The notes beneath the pieces were generated by a model. That model searched no databases and was not told the origin of the DNA. It saw only the letters and a list, made by a program, of their open reading frames with translations. The position numbers were made by a program, and so were the translations under genes. Positions 47,275-60,400 of a stretch of 64,000 nt of DNA are shown here, in pieces. Source of the DNA: Branchiostoma floridae (taxonomy: Eukaryota; Chordata; Leptocardii; Amphioxiformes; Branchiostomatidae); NCBI RefSeq assembly GCF_000003815.2, contig NC_049989.1, positions 15,348,124-15,412,123 on the forward strand, written 5' to 3'. The number at the start of each line of letters is the position of its first letter. Position 1 is the first letter of the stretch.

Positions 47275-47415
47275 CTTATTGACGTAATGCGTAGCGGTCC
47301 GGGTAAGTTTTGCGCAACAGTGACTTGATTTTCATAGCGTAATACGTTGCTAAATTCAGCATAAAGCGACGTTGTTGACCCCCATGAAGACCCTCACATG
47401 CGTGTCCTTGGTTGG
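47275..47415. repeat. Dispersed repeat related to 57375-57600
   Basis: The inverted strand reads GAGGGTCTTCATGGGGGTCAACAACG, then ...AACGTATTACGCTATG; the copy near 57380 has GAGGGTCTGCATGGGGGATC and CGTATTACGCTAAAT. Confidence 0.45.
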
Positions 47416-48457
47416 TCCCGGATCTATATTTTAAAGGGTCCTTACATACGTACTCATGCATGTAGCTGGGTTTTAAACAGTTGAGTAGCTATTGGAAACA
47501 AAATGTCGCTAAAGTGCGAAAACATGTTCTGCCACGTGCTGAAACAATTGGCATTTTCATGGCTTCATAACTGAAAGGTGCTTCTTTTTGTAGAAATACG
47601 GTCCACGGAACTGTTATCTTTCGTTTTTGTGGTATTACCGTGCCAGATGGAAAGAAAATGATGTCCATGCAATAAATGTAGTTTGAAGCACTTGTACAGC
47701 AGAAAAGAAGTGCTTCAAAGAAGACATTGTGCTCCAAAAAGGAAATCCTGTCACCAACCATCGGTATGTATTTTCCTGTTGCCACTTGAACATACTCCAA
47801 GCCTTTTGTATATGTCTTTGTGAGTAATTTTGATACACAGGGGCGTTGCATAAGAAGATATAACAGGGGTGTATGAATGCAGCACGGAATGGCACGATTT
47901 GTATCTGTTATAAAATGTAGTTGTGTAGATACATATTTTTCTCCTGTGAACTATAAAGTCGGGTCCAGATTTCGTCTTGGGTTGTTCTTTTCGTCCTGAC
48001 AGACAAAGTGTAAGTATGGAATTCATTTTGTATGCTACAGTGTTGTTTTTTGAAGGACGTGCACAAAGAATACTGGCGGCTAGTGGCATTTATACTTCTT
48101 TCTTGACAATGAAAATACGCGAGAGTAATTTTTAAAACACCTTCGGTTCAGACAAATGCGTAATACACCAATTTGTAAAAAGTACGCCAAACCGCTCAAC
48201 GCATTTCATAGATAAAGGACGAATTGTTTTTTTTTTTCACGTTTTGTCTATTTGTCTTTTAAATCATATTTTTACATCGTATTCCAATTATGAAATCAAT
48301 GGTCACGCAAAATACAATTTTTGCCCCCCCCCCCCCCCCTACGGGCGCAATCTAATGAACAGGGGGTGTAAAACCAGGCGAACTGTAGTATGTGCCTTTT
48401 GTTTTTGGTTGGTTGGTTGGTTGGTTTGGCAAAAAATGTGCTGTACCGTAACTAGGA

Positions 48458-51400
48458 ATGGCCCATGATGCGCACGTCAAGATTATCGACCAGAACTTCT
48501 CCCTGCTATTACGTGATCTACTGTTGACCCCGCAGTTCTTCAGTCTTCTGGAGACCAACGGCGTCTTTCCTAGCGACGAGGTCGAAAAAATCAAGGTAAA
48601 AGTCGTCTTTTTATTCAAATTCAAATTCTATATTGATAAACCAACATTGCAGACACACCGGGAAAAGCGTTATTATTTACACATTTAAAAATTAACGCTG
48701 AAACAAATCTACATACATACACACACATATGCGCATTACTTGACAGGTGCGCTTTACCTGGTACTGAGTAGAGTAACAGTTGTAAAGTTTGTTTTGTTCT
48801 GGCTGGAGGCATAGAGATAGTGTGTTCATATCTGAGTTTGCGTCCTATGGCTGTAGATTCGACTCCCGCTTATCAACATGGGCTAAGGTTTTCAATGATG
48901 GGGAGGGGAGTTGGTCGGGAGAAAGAGTTATGCCGCCTCCACCCGAAGCGTGCTTGATTTCGTTGGCGGTAGATAGCTCCGGCTATCTCCTGGCCACCGC
49001 CACTCGATTTGAAAGGAGACTACAAACCTGGTGTGTTATGCCAGAAGGTGGTTTACCGGGTTTGCAATACAAATAAAACAGGTGCTTTGGTATGTTTCGC
49101 ATTACCGTGTCTGTTGCCCCATAAACATTGCAGAACGAGTGTGTCCTTTTTTAAAACGTTAATTCAACTTCAGGTCTCCAGCTGACGGACTAGTACTGTT
49201 GAAAGGTACTTCAAACGTAACACCTTTCAAGTGTCTGAGCTAGTCATAAGTATGTGTTGAACAGAATCGTGTCCGTAGAAACACAGTTGGACCGATCAAC
49301 TACATCATTATCACTAACTACATACACAGGGGTGCCTTTAGCATTTTCAGGAACCCATGAGATTCGTACGAACATTATGAGATGCGCACGAATCACTGTA
49401 TGAATACGCACGATCCTTACGGAAATCATACGAATCAATATGCGAAAACGTACGTAATTCGCACGAATCACTATGTGGCCCTATGTGGCACACACGAACC
49501 TTATGCATAAGGTTCGTTCAAATCACATAAGTTTTTTTTTTTGTGTCCCATAGTGATTCGTGTGAATTACATAAGGTTCATAGAATGACAAAGTTTACTT
49601 CAAAGTCAAAGAAGATGTGAAATGAAAGCGCATCGGTTTTGGGATACCAAATGTCCATTTCCTCATAGATTTTGCTTATCCCACCCTATCCCACCCCAGA
49701 GAGAATCCACCAGTGCCAGGAGGAAGGCTCGAGTGTTGACCCTCCTGAGGGAGCAGGGTTCGGACGTAGTGGACAGGTTCTGTGGCGTACTGGCGGACAC
49801 TGACCAGGCAGCCCTGGAGAGGCTACTAAGGGCCGGGCACAGCCGAGGGGATGGGAGCACGGGTGAGTTTCAACCTAAGAATTTTCCATATAGTAAGGTT
49901 CTTTAGGCACAAACCACAAACAAGGAGTACTTAATTCCAACGTTTCGATGTCTATCAGATCAGACACCATCATTGATCAGGGTAGAATGACTGGAAACTA
50001 CTTCTTGCTGCTACTTATAGCCGATGTAGGTGGCGCTGCAGTAGCAAGAATGCCGTCCCAAACGTGGCTCAACTTGTACCCCCCCCCCCCCCCCCTCGTC
50101 TCTGTTCATGACTGGAGCTGATTTTCTGATCCAGACGATCCAGACAAGTTGAACCACGTTTGGGACGGCATTCTTCGGCATTGTATATCTCGAGTCATGA
50201 TTAGTTTAATATTGCGCAATTTGTTGCCACTATAGTTTCTGGTAAGGGAAAAGGGGTCGCCGAAAAATATATAAAGAATACATACATATTTTTTATTGAT
50301 CTTGAAGGGTTGTCCCATACAAAGCATAATGAGTCTGCTTAGACCCCATTCGATCTTTTATAGTCGCAACAATGTTGAGGTGTTTGAGGGTTAATGACTA
50401 TGTAATGAAAAAAGGCGTTTCAAAATGTTAATGTTTCTTGTTTCAAGTTGAGGTAAACCGGCTGGTCATCTCACACGACGAGGACGCCAGGTCGCCTTCG
50501 TCATCAGAGCGAGACAGTCCGATACTGGACCCAGCACTCAGACTTCCCTCCAGAAAGAAGTCTAAAAAGCTGCTCAAATTCCTTGAAGAAGCGGGCCCAA
50601 GTACAGCAGCACTCGACGTCACCCTGGGACGGAGATCTATAAAGGCGGGAAATTTAAACATGAGCAGATCTCGTGCCCAGTCCCTCGAGAAGGTATATGT
50701 GTCCTTCTTTTTATGTTTTCTCCCTTGGTAAAAATATATTGTTTTTGCTGGTGTGTTCTTTTTCTTTCTTCTTCTGTCCGCTGCCAATCAGAGCTAAGGT
50801 TAAATATTAGACAAAGCAGTAGAGCTGTGCACGATTGGAGAAGTGAAGGCTCTTCTCAAGAGCATAAACCCCACCAAGGCAAGTGGTCCAGACGACCTTC
50901 CTACATGGACTCTGAAGCAGTATGCGGAGGACTTTGCCCCGGTCATCACACACCTGTTCAATGCCTCCTACGAGCAGGGATTAGTACCAAGTGTCTGGAA
51001 GGCTGCTAATGGTGTTCCCATCCCCAAGTCAAGGGGAGCAGTCAACCCGAGTGATATGAGGCCTGTGTCTCTCCTCCCTGTTCTGGCCAAGTTGCTGGAA
51101 AGGTGCATACTGAAAAGACTCCTCCCGGCCATCACACCAGTCATCACCAACCAGTATGCGTACCTCAAGGGCTCATCCACTGTCATCGCCGCCATCAGGA
51201 TGGTCCACACTTGGCTGACAGCCCTTGACTCCAGAGACAACACGGCAGTCGATGTGCTACTCGCAGATATGAGCAAGGCCTTCGACAGGGTGAGCCACCC
51301 AGTTCTACTGCGGCGTGTGAACGACGTGGTCGCGAATCCACGTATGGTTGCCAGGCTACACAACTACCTGCAAGGTCGAACCCAGAGAGTCTCTGTAAAC

Positions 51401-54400
51401 GGCACCTTTAGTTGCTGGCTGACCCTTTCATCTGGTGTACCTCAAGGAGGGGTGCTGTCGCCCTACTTGTTCCTGTTATTTATGAGTTCTCGCACCACAG
51501 TCTACAGAGATAAGTGTTGGGTATGCCGACGATGTGGGCCTGTCCAGGTCAATCCCCACAGAGAATACTGGTATGGACGTCAATCCTATGTCAACAGAAG
51601 CATCGCAGCTTGACTCTTGGGCAAACAGCAACGAAATGTTGCTAAATGGCAAGAAAAGTCAAAGGTTGCTGATCTGCTTCAAAAGGAACATTCCGGCTCT
51701 AACACCTCTGTCTCTTGGAGGCGACCAGGTCCCAGTCACTAGTACTGCTAAGGGCTTAGGATTCATTTTTGATAGCAAACTGACCTTCCAGGACCACGTG
51801 AGGTCGACAGTCTCCAAAGCCTCCAGTAGACTATACTACCTGCGTGTATTGACAAAGCAAGGGATGAGCGTTCCCGACCTGGTACAGGTATACTTGTCAC
51901 TCATTCGCCCAGTCCTCGAGTATGGACACGTTTTGCTGGTCGGTTGCAACGAGGAACTGTCTACCAGTATGGAACGAGTTCAAAAGCGTGCCCTCCGTAT
52001 CATCTCCTGTGGTGGCAGACGTTCAGTACCAAACCTTCCGTCCTTGAAAGAAAGGAGACAAGCCGCAGCAATAAAGCTGTTTAAGGAAATGCTAAAGCCA
52101 GAACACCCGCTACACGACCTTGTGCCCCCCCAACGAGCTACAGCATCTGGCAGGCAACTGAGAAATCAGAACATGTTCTCAGTGCCTAAAGCAAGAACTG
52201 AAAGACTGAGACAGTCCTTTGTGCACACAGCTGTCAGACTGTTCAATTACTCTACTGCTCAGTAATGTTACTGGGTCTCGCACTGGCCTCCCGGTTGGTT
52301 CACTTACTGACTCGTTTGTAACCTGCATTTGTATGTCTATGCCATGTTTTTATTGAGACCATTTGTAACAAATCGCACTTAATTCAGGAGGTCTGTGACC
52401 TCCTGCTCACGTGGATTTGTGTGTGTGAAAACAAATAAATAAATAAATAAATTAGCTGTTTATGATAATACGAGCAATTTTGAAAGCTTTGCGGTATCAA
52501 GTGTGTTTTATTATATTTTCTCGCACACAATACTACTAGTATAGAGTGAGCATAATGGTATAGTATAATTAATATGTTATTGACCAAACCGCAAAACCAA
52601 TCAGATGTAGTTGGTTTTTTGGGCTAAAAAAGGCTACTGAGAAAACACTCTGCATTTTTTCAAAAATGTTGCCTTTCTAGTTTCTTTTCTTCTGGGACTC
52701 AAACTATGTCATTTCTTTGCTTGAAAGTTCATCTGTGTTGATAGAAGTCATTCTTGAAATAGTTGAACTGTAATTTCCAACACAAAGATAGGACTCGCCC
52801 AACTTTTCGACTTTGACAAAGCATCAGTCAAGGAATTAACAATCCACTGCTGTCGTGACATCACGTTATGCAGATAGAACACGTGACTCAGTGAGCAGTG
52901 GGTCATAGGTTGCAGGATGTCTATGGCGCCCACCGTCTCTATTCAGGGATGGTTGTAAAGCTCTGATGTAGATCGCTTCTTTAATCCCTCTAGCGAAAAA
53001 GTCTTGTTCTGTGTCCAAGATCTCAACTTTGTCATTTCTTTGAATGGAAAAAAAGGTTCTGTTGCGGGAGAGAGTGAGAGACTTGCAGAAACACTTGGCA
53101 AAAGACTTGAAGATGAAGGAGAGAAGACTTGCGGCGGTGGACCAGTCCATGACGATCAGGGAACAGGGTACGAGGATACAGACGCTGGAAGCGGAGGTCG
53201 ACAAGTTGAGAGATGAGAGACAGACTTGGTACATGGCGAGAGACAACTCTGCGAGGTGAAACATGTAACATCAGGTCACCTCTATCCGCGGGGTAACCTA
53301 TATCCGTTGGGTTGCTAAACAGGGTATCCAGGGATATCAAGTCGATGGACGGTAGTTTCAAATTGTACTATTTTCAAAATATTGCAGTTTGAAACCATCA
53401 TCTGTCGACTTGATATCCCTAAATACATTGTTCTTAGAAAGAACGGATAAAGGTGACCCCACGGATAAAGGTAAACTGGTGTTAATATCAACTCTTATAA
53501 TACCATCAGGTGCCATAATACAGCCACATGAGAAAATGTACAAGAATTCACAGTTATTGGAAGGAATCTATAAATGTGGCATCAGTAATCCTGAGGTCTA
53601 TGCACTATGCAGATATTTAGGTAGTTACGACAATATTCAGAAAGCCTTAATAACAATTTTTTATGTGGCGGTATTATGGCACCTGGTGGAACTGATGTTA
53701 TATGATTTTTTCTGTCCTTTTAGGGGTGGGAATAAGATTATGTTTTTATCAACGAAGTATCGTAATCAGTTTGTTTGTTTGTTTGTAATCTTGTGTGTCC
53801 GTAGTCCCGCACTTAGTATTTAAATGCTAGGAAAGTGTGGAACACTAACAGAAAGTTGGGTCAAAGGTACCAAAAAGGTCCCCAAAATGTACTATTCATA
53901 ATGTATATAAGAAAGCTCATTGAATATGAATCTAAGCAGAAAAAGCCTTCAGACGAAATTATAAGAGAGAGAAGAAATTTACAAAAGAACTATAAATATT
54001 TTTGTAGCATTTCAGTATATACCTTGCGTTTGTTACCGCATTCTATTGTGTATATATACGTTTGGTACCGCAGCTGTAAGCAGCGACGCCTATGCTGCAG
54101 TGCACCGTTGACCAATCAGGAAACGTCGCCTTGAATGTAATACATGGTTATGTATAAATATCTTTGCTGTGTAGTGACTTACACTGCCAAGCTTATGAGA
54201 CTATTCACGGGGCCAAACGATTTTTGTTGAAATTCGGTTTGAAACTTCGAGGCTAACATAATTGTTTTTCTTGTCACCTCCACTAGAGATAGACAGCTGT
54301 CAAGTATAAAGATCTCCAGTCTTGAGAGAGACGTGCAGAGCTTGGCGCACGAGAGAGACCTCATGAAAAGACAACGGGACCAGGCCGTGAGGGCCGAGTG

Positions 54401-57400
54401 GCTGGCAAACAAAGAGAAGGACAAGCTGGCGAGAGCAAGAGACGAGATACTCGACAGGGAGAGAGACAATGACAAGGTTCGTTCTTAACTTGAAAGTTCA
54501 TCTGTGTTGGTAGACGTCATTATTGAACTAGTTGAACTGTAATATCCAACACAAAAAATTGGACTCACCCAAATTTTCACCTGAACACCACCAGTCTTTG
54601 TCAAGAAATGAACAAGCCACTGCTGTCGTTGCTTCCTGCAACGTATGATCCACTGTTTACCAAGTCACGTGTTCTATCTGCATAACGTGGCGACAGCAGT
54701 GGATTGTTCATTCCTTGACAAAGACTGGTGGTGTTCAGGTGAAAATTTGGGTAAGTCCAATTTTTGTGTTGGAAATTACAGTTCAATAAGGTTCGTTCTT
54801 CTTCTCTTGGATTGCTGAAGGTGGGTTCACACGTGCGTATAATTTATTCAAGTCCGTATGAAGTCCGTATGGAAGTCTTACTCTGTACCAGGTACCACAG
54901 GTCGCTGGAAGAATTTGTAGAAATTGGACAAATATAGCCAGATAACATGCCAGACGAGTAAGCTAGTCAGATACTCCTCGAACAGCTAACTCCTCAGGCA
55001 TGTTATGTATCTATATTTCTCCAATTTCTCCTATTTTTCCAGTGACCCGTGGAGCCTTGTGGAGGCTTAGAATTCCATACGGACCTCATACGGACTTGAA
55101 TATACTGTATACGCAATGTAATGTAATGACCGTTTGTTTTTTTAGTATATGAGTGAAAGAAACGAGGCCATGGCAACTATCGCGAGATTACAGCACGAGA
55201 TTCGGCATCTCACAGGCGAGCTGGAGAGGAGGAACGGGAGGCCTAGGACCTTCGAGATGCAACAGGTTTCATAGTTTGATATCTGTCACTGTTTTCTTGN
55301 NNNNNNNNNNNNNNNNNNNNNNNNNNNNNNNNNNNNNNNNNNNNNNNNNNNNNNNNNNNNNNNNNNNNNNNNNNNNNNNNNNNNNNNNNNNNNNNNNNNC
55401 AAACAGATTGACAAGAAAGGTATCTGACTGATATATCTTTTATCCAATGGTTTCTTCTACTTTTATGAACTTCGAATTCCCGTTTAACCGCGCACAGACA
55501 AAGACAGAGCTTCAAAACGCCCTCTTGGAAAGGGACCAGGTATTGCAGCAGCGAGGCGCCGTTATGTCCGAGTTGGACAGTGTGATCGGGGAACGAGACC
55601 TTGCAGTCAAGGAACGAGATGACGCCTTCGCGGCAATGGAGAGGGCTTTGGAGGACATTAGAAGGTGCTTCTTGCAAAAAAAAAATGTCGTTGACTTTCT
55701 ATGGATACAAAATCTATGCCTGAACTTTCATATGAAAGTGATAACGGATAGTCAAGGAGAGGATAACATTTTGGAGGCTGCGAAGTTTTTCACTGTTTCA
55801 GCCAGAGCTGGATCATTTTCCGTCTAATTAAGCCATTTGAAAATGGCCACTTGAAATGGCTGGTCGTCGCCATTTGAAATGGTTGGTCGTCGCCATTTGA
55901 AATGGTTCGTAGTCGCCATTTGAAAATGGCCACTTGAAATGGCTGGTCGTCGCTATTTGAAATGGTTGGTCGTCGCCATTTGAAATGGTTCGTAGTCGCC
56001 ATTTGAAAATGGCCACTTGAAATGGCTGGTCGTCGCTATTTGAAATGGTTGGTCGTTGCCATTTCACACGGTCGTCGCCATCTTGCTGACAGGACGATAC
56101 AATATCTTAGCGTTTTATACCTTGGGGGTTGGGCTGACAGGAAGCAAAAAACCTATATGAAGCAACATTTGAATTAAAATACAAATAGACGTCATTATCG
56201 TGATAAATATGATATGCAAAATTTATAGGAAAAAGGAAGTGCACGAAATCTGGTCGGAACGGGAGTACAAAAACTGAATCCAACTTACTAACAACTACGT
56301 CAAAAAACTTCATGGTATGGAAAGCGCGCCAATAGTGACGGAGCCTCGGCCTAGTACACGTAGTAAGGCGACGACCGTTTTAAAATGCGACGACCGTTTC
56401 AAAATGCGACGACAGTTTCAAAATGTGGCGACCGTTTTAAAATGCGACGACCGTTTTAAAATGCGACGACCATTTCAAAATGCGACGACCGTTTCAAAAT
56501 GCGACGACCGTTTCAAAATGTGACGGTTTACAATTAACGTCTCCGACCCTTGATAACATGTGTTGATGCGTTTGCACAGAGCGAACCAAGAGAAAGAGGC
56601 TGCACAATATGAGCTGGCGCAAGCCGTTCGGGAGAAGGAAGTGACCGCCAGGGAACTAGATCACGCATCGCAACAGGTGTTTACAATATTGACGTGAAGC
56701 TAAACTTAAGGCCCAACACACAAATCGGGCTTACAGAAATTACGGTATTTGACAAGACGAATGGTCTACTTTTGTCACGTGACGTCACATGACACGTGGC
56801 TCTAGCAATGGGTCAAAGGTGACAGGAAGCCTGTATCGCCTCCCGTCTCTTTGTAAGGAAGGTTTAAATGATGCCCTTGTGAAGAAGTCCGATTTCCTTG
56901 TGCGTTGGAACTTAATTTTAGCTTTGTATCATGTTGTTTACCAACACAGGTAAAAAAAAGTTTTAACATTTATACGATACCTTTCGATTTACACCAACAG
57001 TTTAAATGACGATTTTGAAATGACTTTCGTATTCAACAACAATGGATTGTGTTAACAAAATTTGACCATATCTTCTGCAATGCACACTCTATCATCTTAA
57101 TCTCCTTTTTGATGAAATGCCGTTGTAGTAGTTTCCATCAAATAATCATTAACCTCGAGTGTGTTTTAACACACATTTGAAAATGTCAACTGTCCAGGCA
57201 AAGAAGCAATATAATGCCGCGGTGCTGGAGCGCGACCAGGCTGTGCGTGAGCGCGCGGCGGTCGTCTTTGAGCGGGACCGCCTGGTCAAAGAACGCGACC
57301 AAGCCGTCCTGGAGAGAAACCAGGCAGAGACAGCCAGGGAAACGGCTGTCAAGGACACCGAGAGGTATCTTGCATCAAATCTGTAGAGAGGGTCTGCATG

Positions 57401-60400
57401 GGGGATCCCGACAACGATTTACGCTGAATTCAGAATAACCGCCTACGTATTACGCTAAATCAAGGAAGGCAATTACGCTAAATTTGGTCGCCTCGCTATG
57501 AATACGTAGATAAGATGGTTTTCCCTACGAATTACGGGAAATAGAAATAGGCTACCTACGCCTTACGGAACAGAGCATGCAGATCCTCTGTAGATTTTTG
57601 ACCCCTGAATATCAAATACAAGCCCCCAAAGAAGCGACAGACGTCTAGTGGAATAGTGCCGCTCTCCCACATCCTCCTTCACTCTTCTTGACGGAGTTTC
57701 ATCGATCATCCTTTCAACTGCCAATCACAATCAGCAGTTCAACCAATGATAGCGTAGCATTTTAGTGGTTCGACCAATGAGAGATTAGCTGTATGACCGT
57801 CAAATGTTTGCATGTCCACGTTGTGACAATCACAATAAGTAGTTCAACCAATGATAGCATAGCAATTAATGGTTCGACCAATGAGAGAATAGCTGCATGG
57901 ACGTCAAATATTTGCATGTCTACGTTTTGACGGAGTGGGTGCAGCTGTGGGATCAGTCTACTACATGTACAGGACGTTTTTTCCTCAGTAGAACACGAGT
58001 CGCAAGAATCTTTCTCAAACGGACATGGCGGTGTCAAACGTTTGACAGGAATGCGACGTCTTCTTCTGAGACTACGACGTTTTGTTTTCTTTAAAACGAG
58101 TTACACGCGTTTTACCTCAACCTAACTCCTTCCACATTGTACCTGTTCATTTTGTAGACGAGATATTTACCACTATCCCGTCTACAAAGCTTGTAACGGC
58201 GATATTACAAAAAAATGCTGATGTTATCTGCACAGTTTTATCAGTTTTGCATGCGGTAAAATAATTTACGATTTTGAGATTACAATTACGTTGTAGTTTC
58301 ACGCATAAGGTGGATAGGTCAATAGATCCAATTCGGATGAGCAATTTTACAGCCAGCTAGCATAGCGTTTGTGAATGAAAGGGTGCAATGTAAAAGGAGT
58401 TAGGTAGAGGTACGTAGAAGAGCTCTACATATAAGTCCTTTCACAGAGGTTACCGCCCACGCGCGGGTGAGATGACGTCTGGGTAATACGTCAAAGTGGA
58501 AGGCCCCAGAACGTAAACAGTCCGCCATTTTCCAGCCGACATTACGTGCCGTGTTGTCACACAAATTGTCTTAGGTTCTTCAACTTTGACATATTACCCA
58601 GAATTCCTCTGTAAAATGGTTTATTTTCTAATATTCGTGTAGTTTCATCAAGTTGGTGAGTCACTGGATAACACAGTCCTTTGTACACAATCAATTTTTG
58701 TTCAAGGCAGATTTTTATAATATACGGAAATACCGTACGGAACGTAACATAAACGCCGCATGAACAACTTATTTACATATATGCGTAAATACTTAACGTT
58801 TGGGACCGCATCTGTTAGCAGCGACACCTAGCTGTAGTGCAGTGCGCAACACGGTCACAGAAATGTTGACTTGAATAAAAAATTTGGTCGTGTACAAAGA
58901 GCTTTGTTATCCATATCGTCTGATTTCTCACTTTGCTTTGGAGCGACGTAATCATGTCCAGTCGATGCGTTTTCCCCAGAGCAAACAAAGAGAAAACCGC
59001 CGCACAATTTGAATTGGAACGAGTGACCCGCGAGCAGGAAGCACTATCCCGGGAACGAGAGCATGCTCTGCAAAAGGTACAGAACAAATAGCCCCCCTTC
59101 CAAAGATGGCGACAAGAGGGTGGAAATTCTCAGTCGGTTAAGAAATACACAACACACAAACTTGCAGAAAGCAGGCCTATAGCGAACTTTTCTTTGTGAA
59201 TCAGTAAAACTGAGCTCTCTAATTGAGGCAATATGACGTGATTGAGGAGGTATATTACCGGATCGCGCCAAATTGTGCCAAAAAGTGCGACAGTTTGCGA
59301 TTTTATGCCAATTTTCCCTTATGGTCACGCTGATGTGCGACGCATTTGCGTTTGAAGCCCAGATGAGTTAGTTATTAGAAATTTCACGTAGGAATGATAA
59401 AAATGGATAAAAATGGATTTGAAGTACTGTAAGGTTGTTCACTTACGATATTTCACAAATCATTATATTGGGTGAGATGCTAAAACTCATGGATTTTGCA
59501 GCTTTGTGGACTGCAAATATTGGAAAACTACCCCCCCCCCAAAAGAAATTCAAAATTTCAGACGATAAATCGCCTCCAATTGGTGCCTGTTTGGGCCAAT
59601 TTGAGAATGCCTGGCGCAATTTACAGGCCCGGGCCGGTTCAGTAAGATACCTGCTTAGGAAAGTCAAGTTACAGGCCATGGCGGTGCCAGTATGGAATTG
59701 AATTGCATGCAATGGTAATTTTTCTTAGTCAAAGTTTGGTCCAGTTGGTGACATGAAAAAATAAAAGATTTTTCGTCTATGCTTTTTTTTTTCTTCTTAA
59801 AAATCCACACATGAAGGGTTTTCATTCCTCGTAGCTAGCTTCCCATGACACAAATTATCTTCTAAACAACTAAGGCAAAGAAAGACTACCACGACGCCAT
59901 CTTGGAGCGGGACGAGGCAGTGCGCGAGCGCGGGACAGTCATGCTAGAGTGGGACAGGGTCATGAAGGAACGGGACACCGCCGTCAGGGAACGGGACCAG
60001 GCCCTCCGAGCTCAGGACAAAGCTGCAAAAGACATGGAGAGGTATGTGTATTTTTTACTTCGTTCAAAAATGGAGGTATTGTTTCAGGTATATGTTTGTC
60101 CTTCTGTCTTCAGGGCACTCCAGTCAAAACTATAACTAAACAGAGTCGGCGGGCGATATGAACTTCCTGGCACGATTGACCAATTGCTGATGTCACGTAT
60201 ACGTGTCAATACGGTCACGTGTTTGTATTCCTCGCGAGTTTCTCGGAGGTGACTGATCATAATAGATCCTTGATCCTGAAGGAGGCGACTGTGGTCGTTG
60301 AAAATCTGTGTTGAAAAAAAACAACCTTAAGCATTGTACTATGTCTTTCTGTCTGTTATCTTTTAGAGAAAAACTAAAGAGAAATAGTAAGGAGATATAA

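Larger units (their letters stand above)
44059..48457. other. TRAFD1 3' UTR and spacer to the CARD gene
   Basis: 4.4 kb without a recognised gene. AATAAA at 44438-44443 is a plausible TRAFD1 polyadenylation signal; others follow near 44522, 44997 and 45075. The region holds a tandem CCAATCAG repeat (45955-46110), a fold-back MITE (46580-46792) and a dispersed repeat (47275-47415). A poly(C) run lies near 48324. Open frames of up to 120 codons near 47500-48090 on the minus strand look random. Confidence 0.5.

Noticed and set aside
47489-48089. Minus-strand frames of 86-120 codons
   Set aside because: No family recognised, no splice or promoter context, composition like random AT-rich DNA.
55153-55677. 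Frames crossing the 100-N gap
   Set aside because: Only the exon parts 55146-55265 and 55498-55664 (plus strand) show the coiled-coil pattern; the rest is gap or intron.
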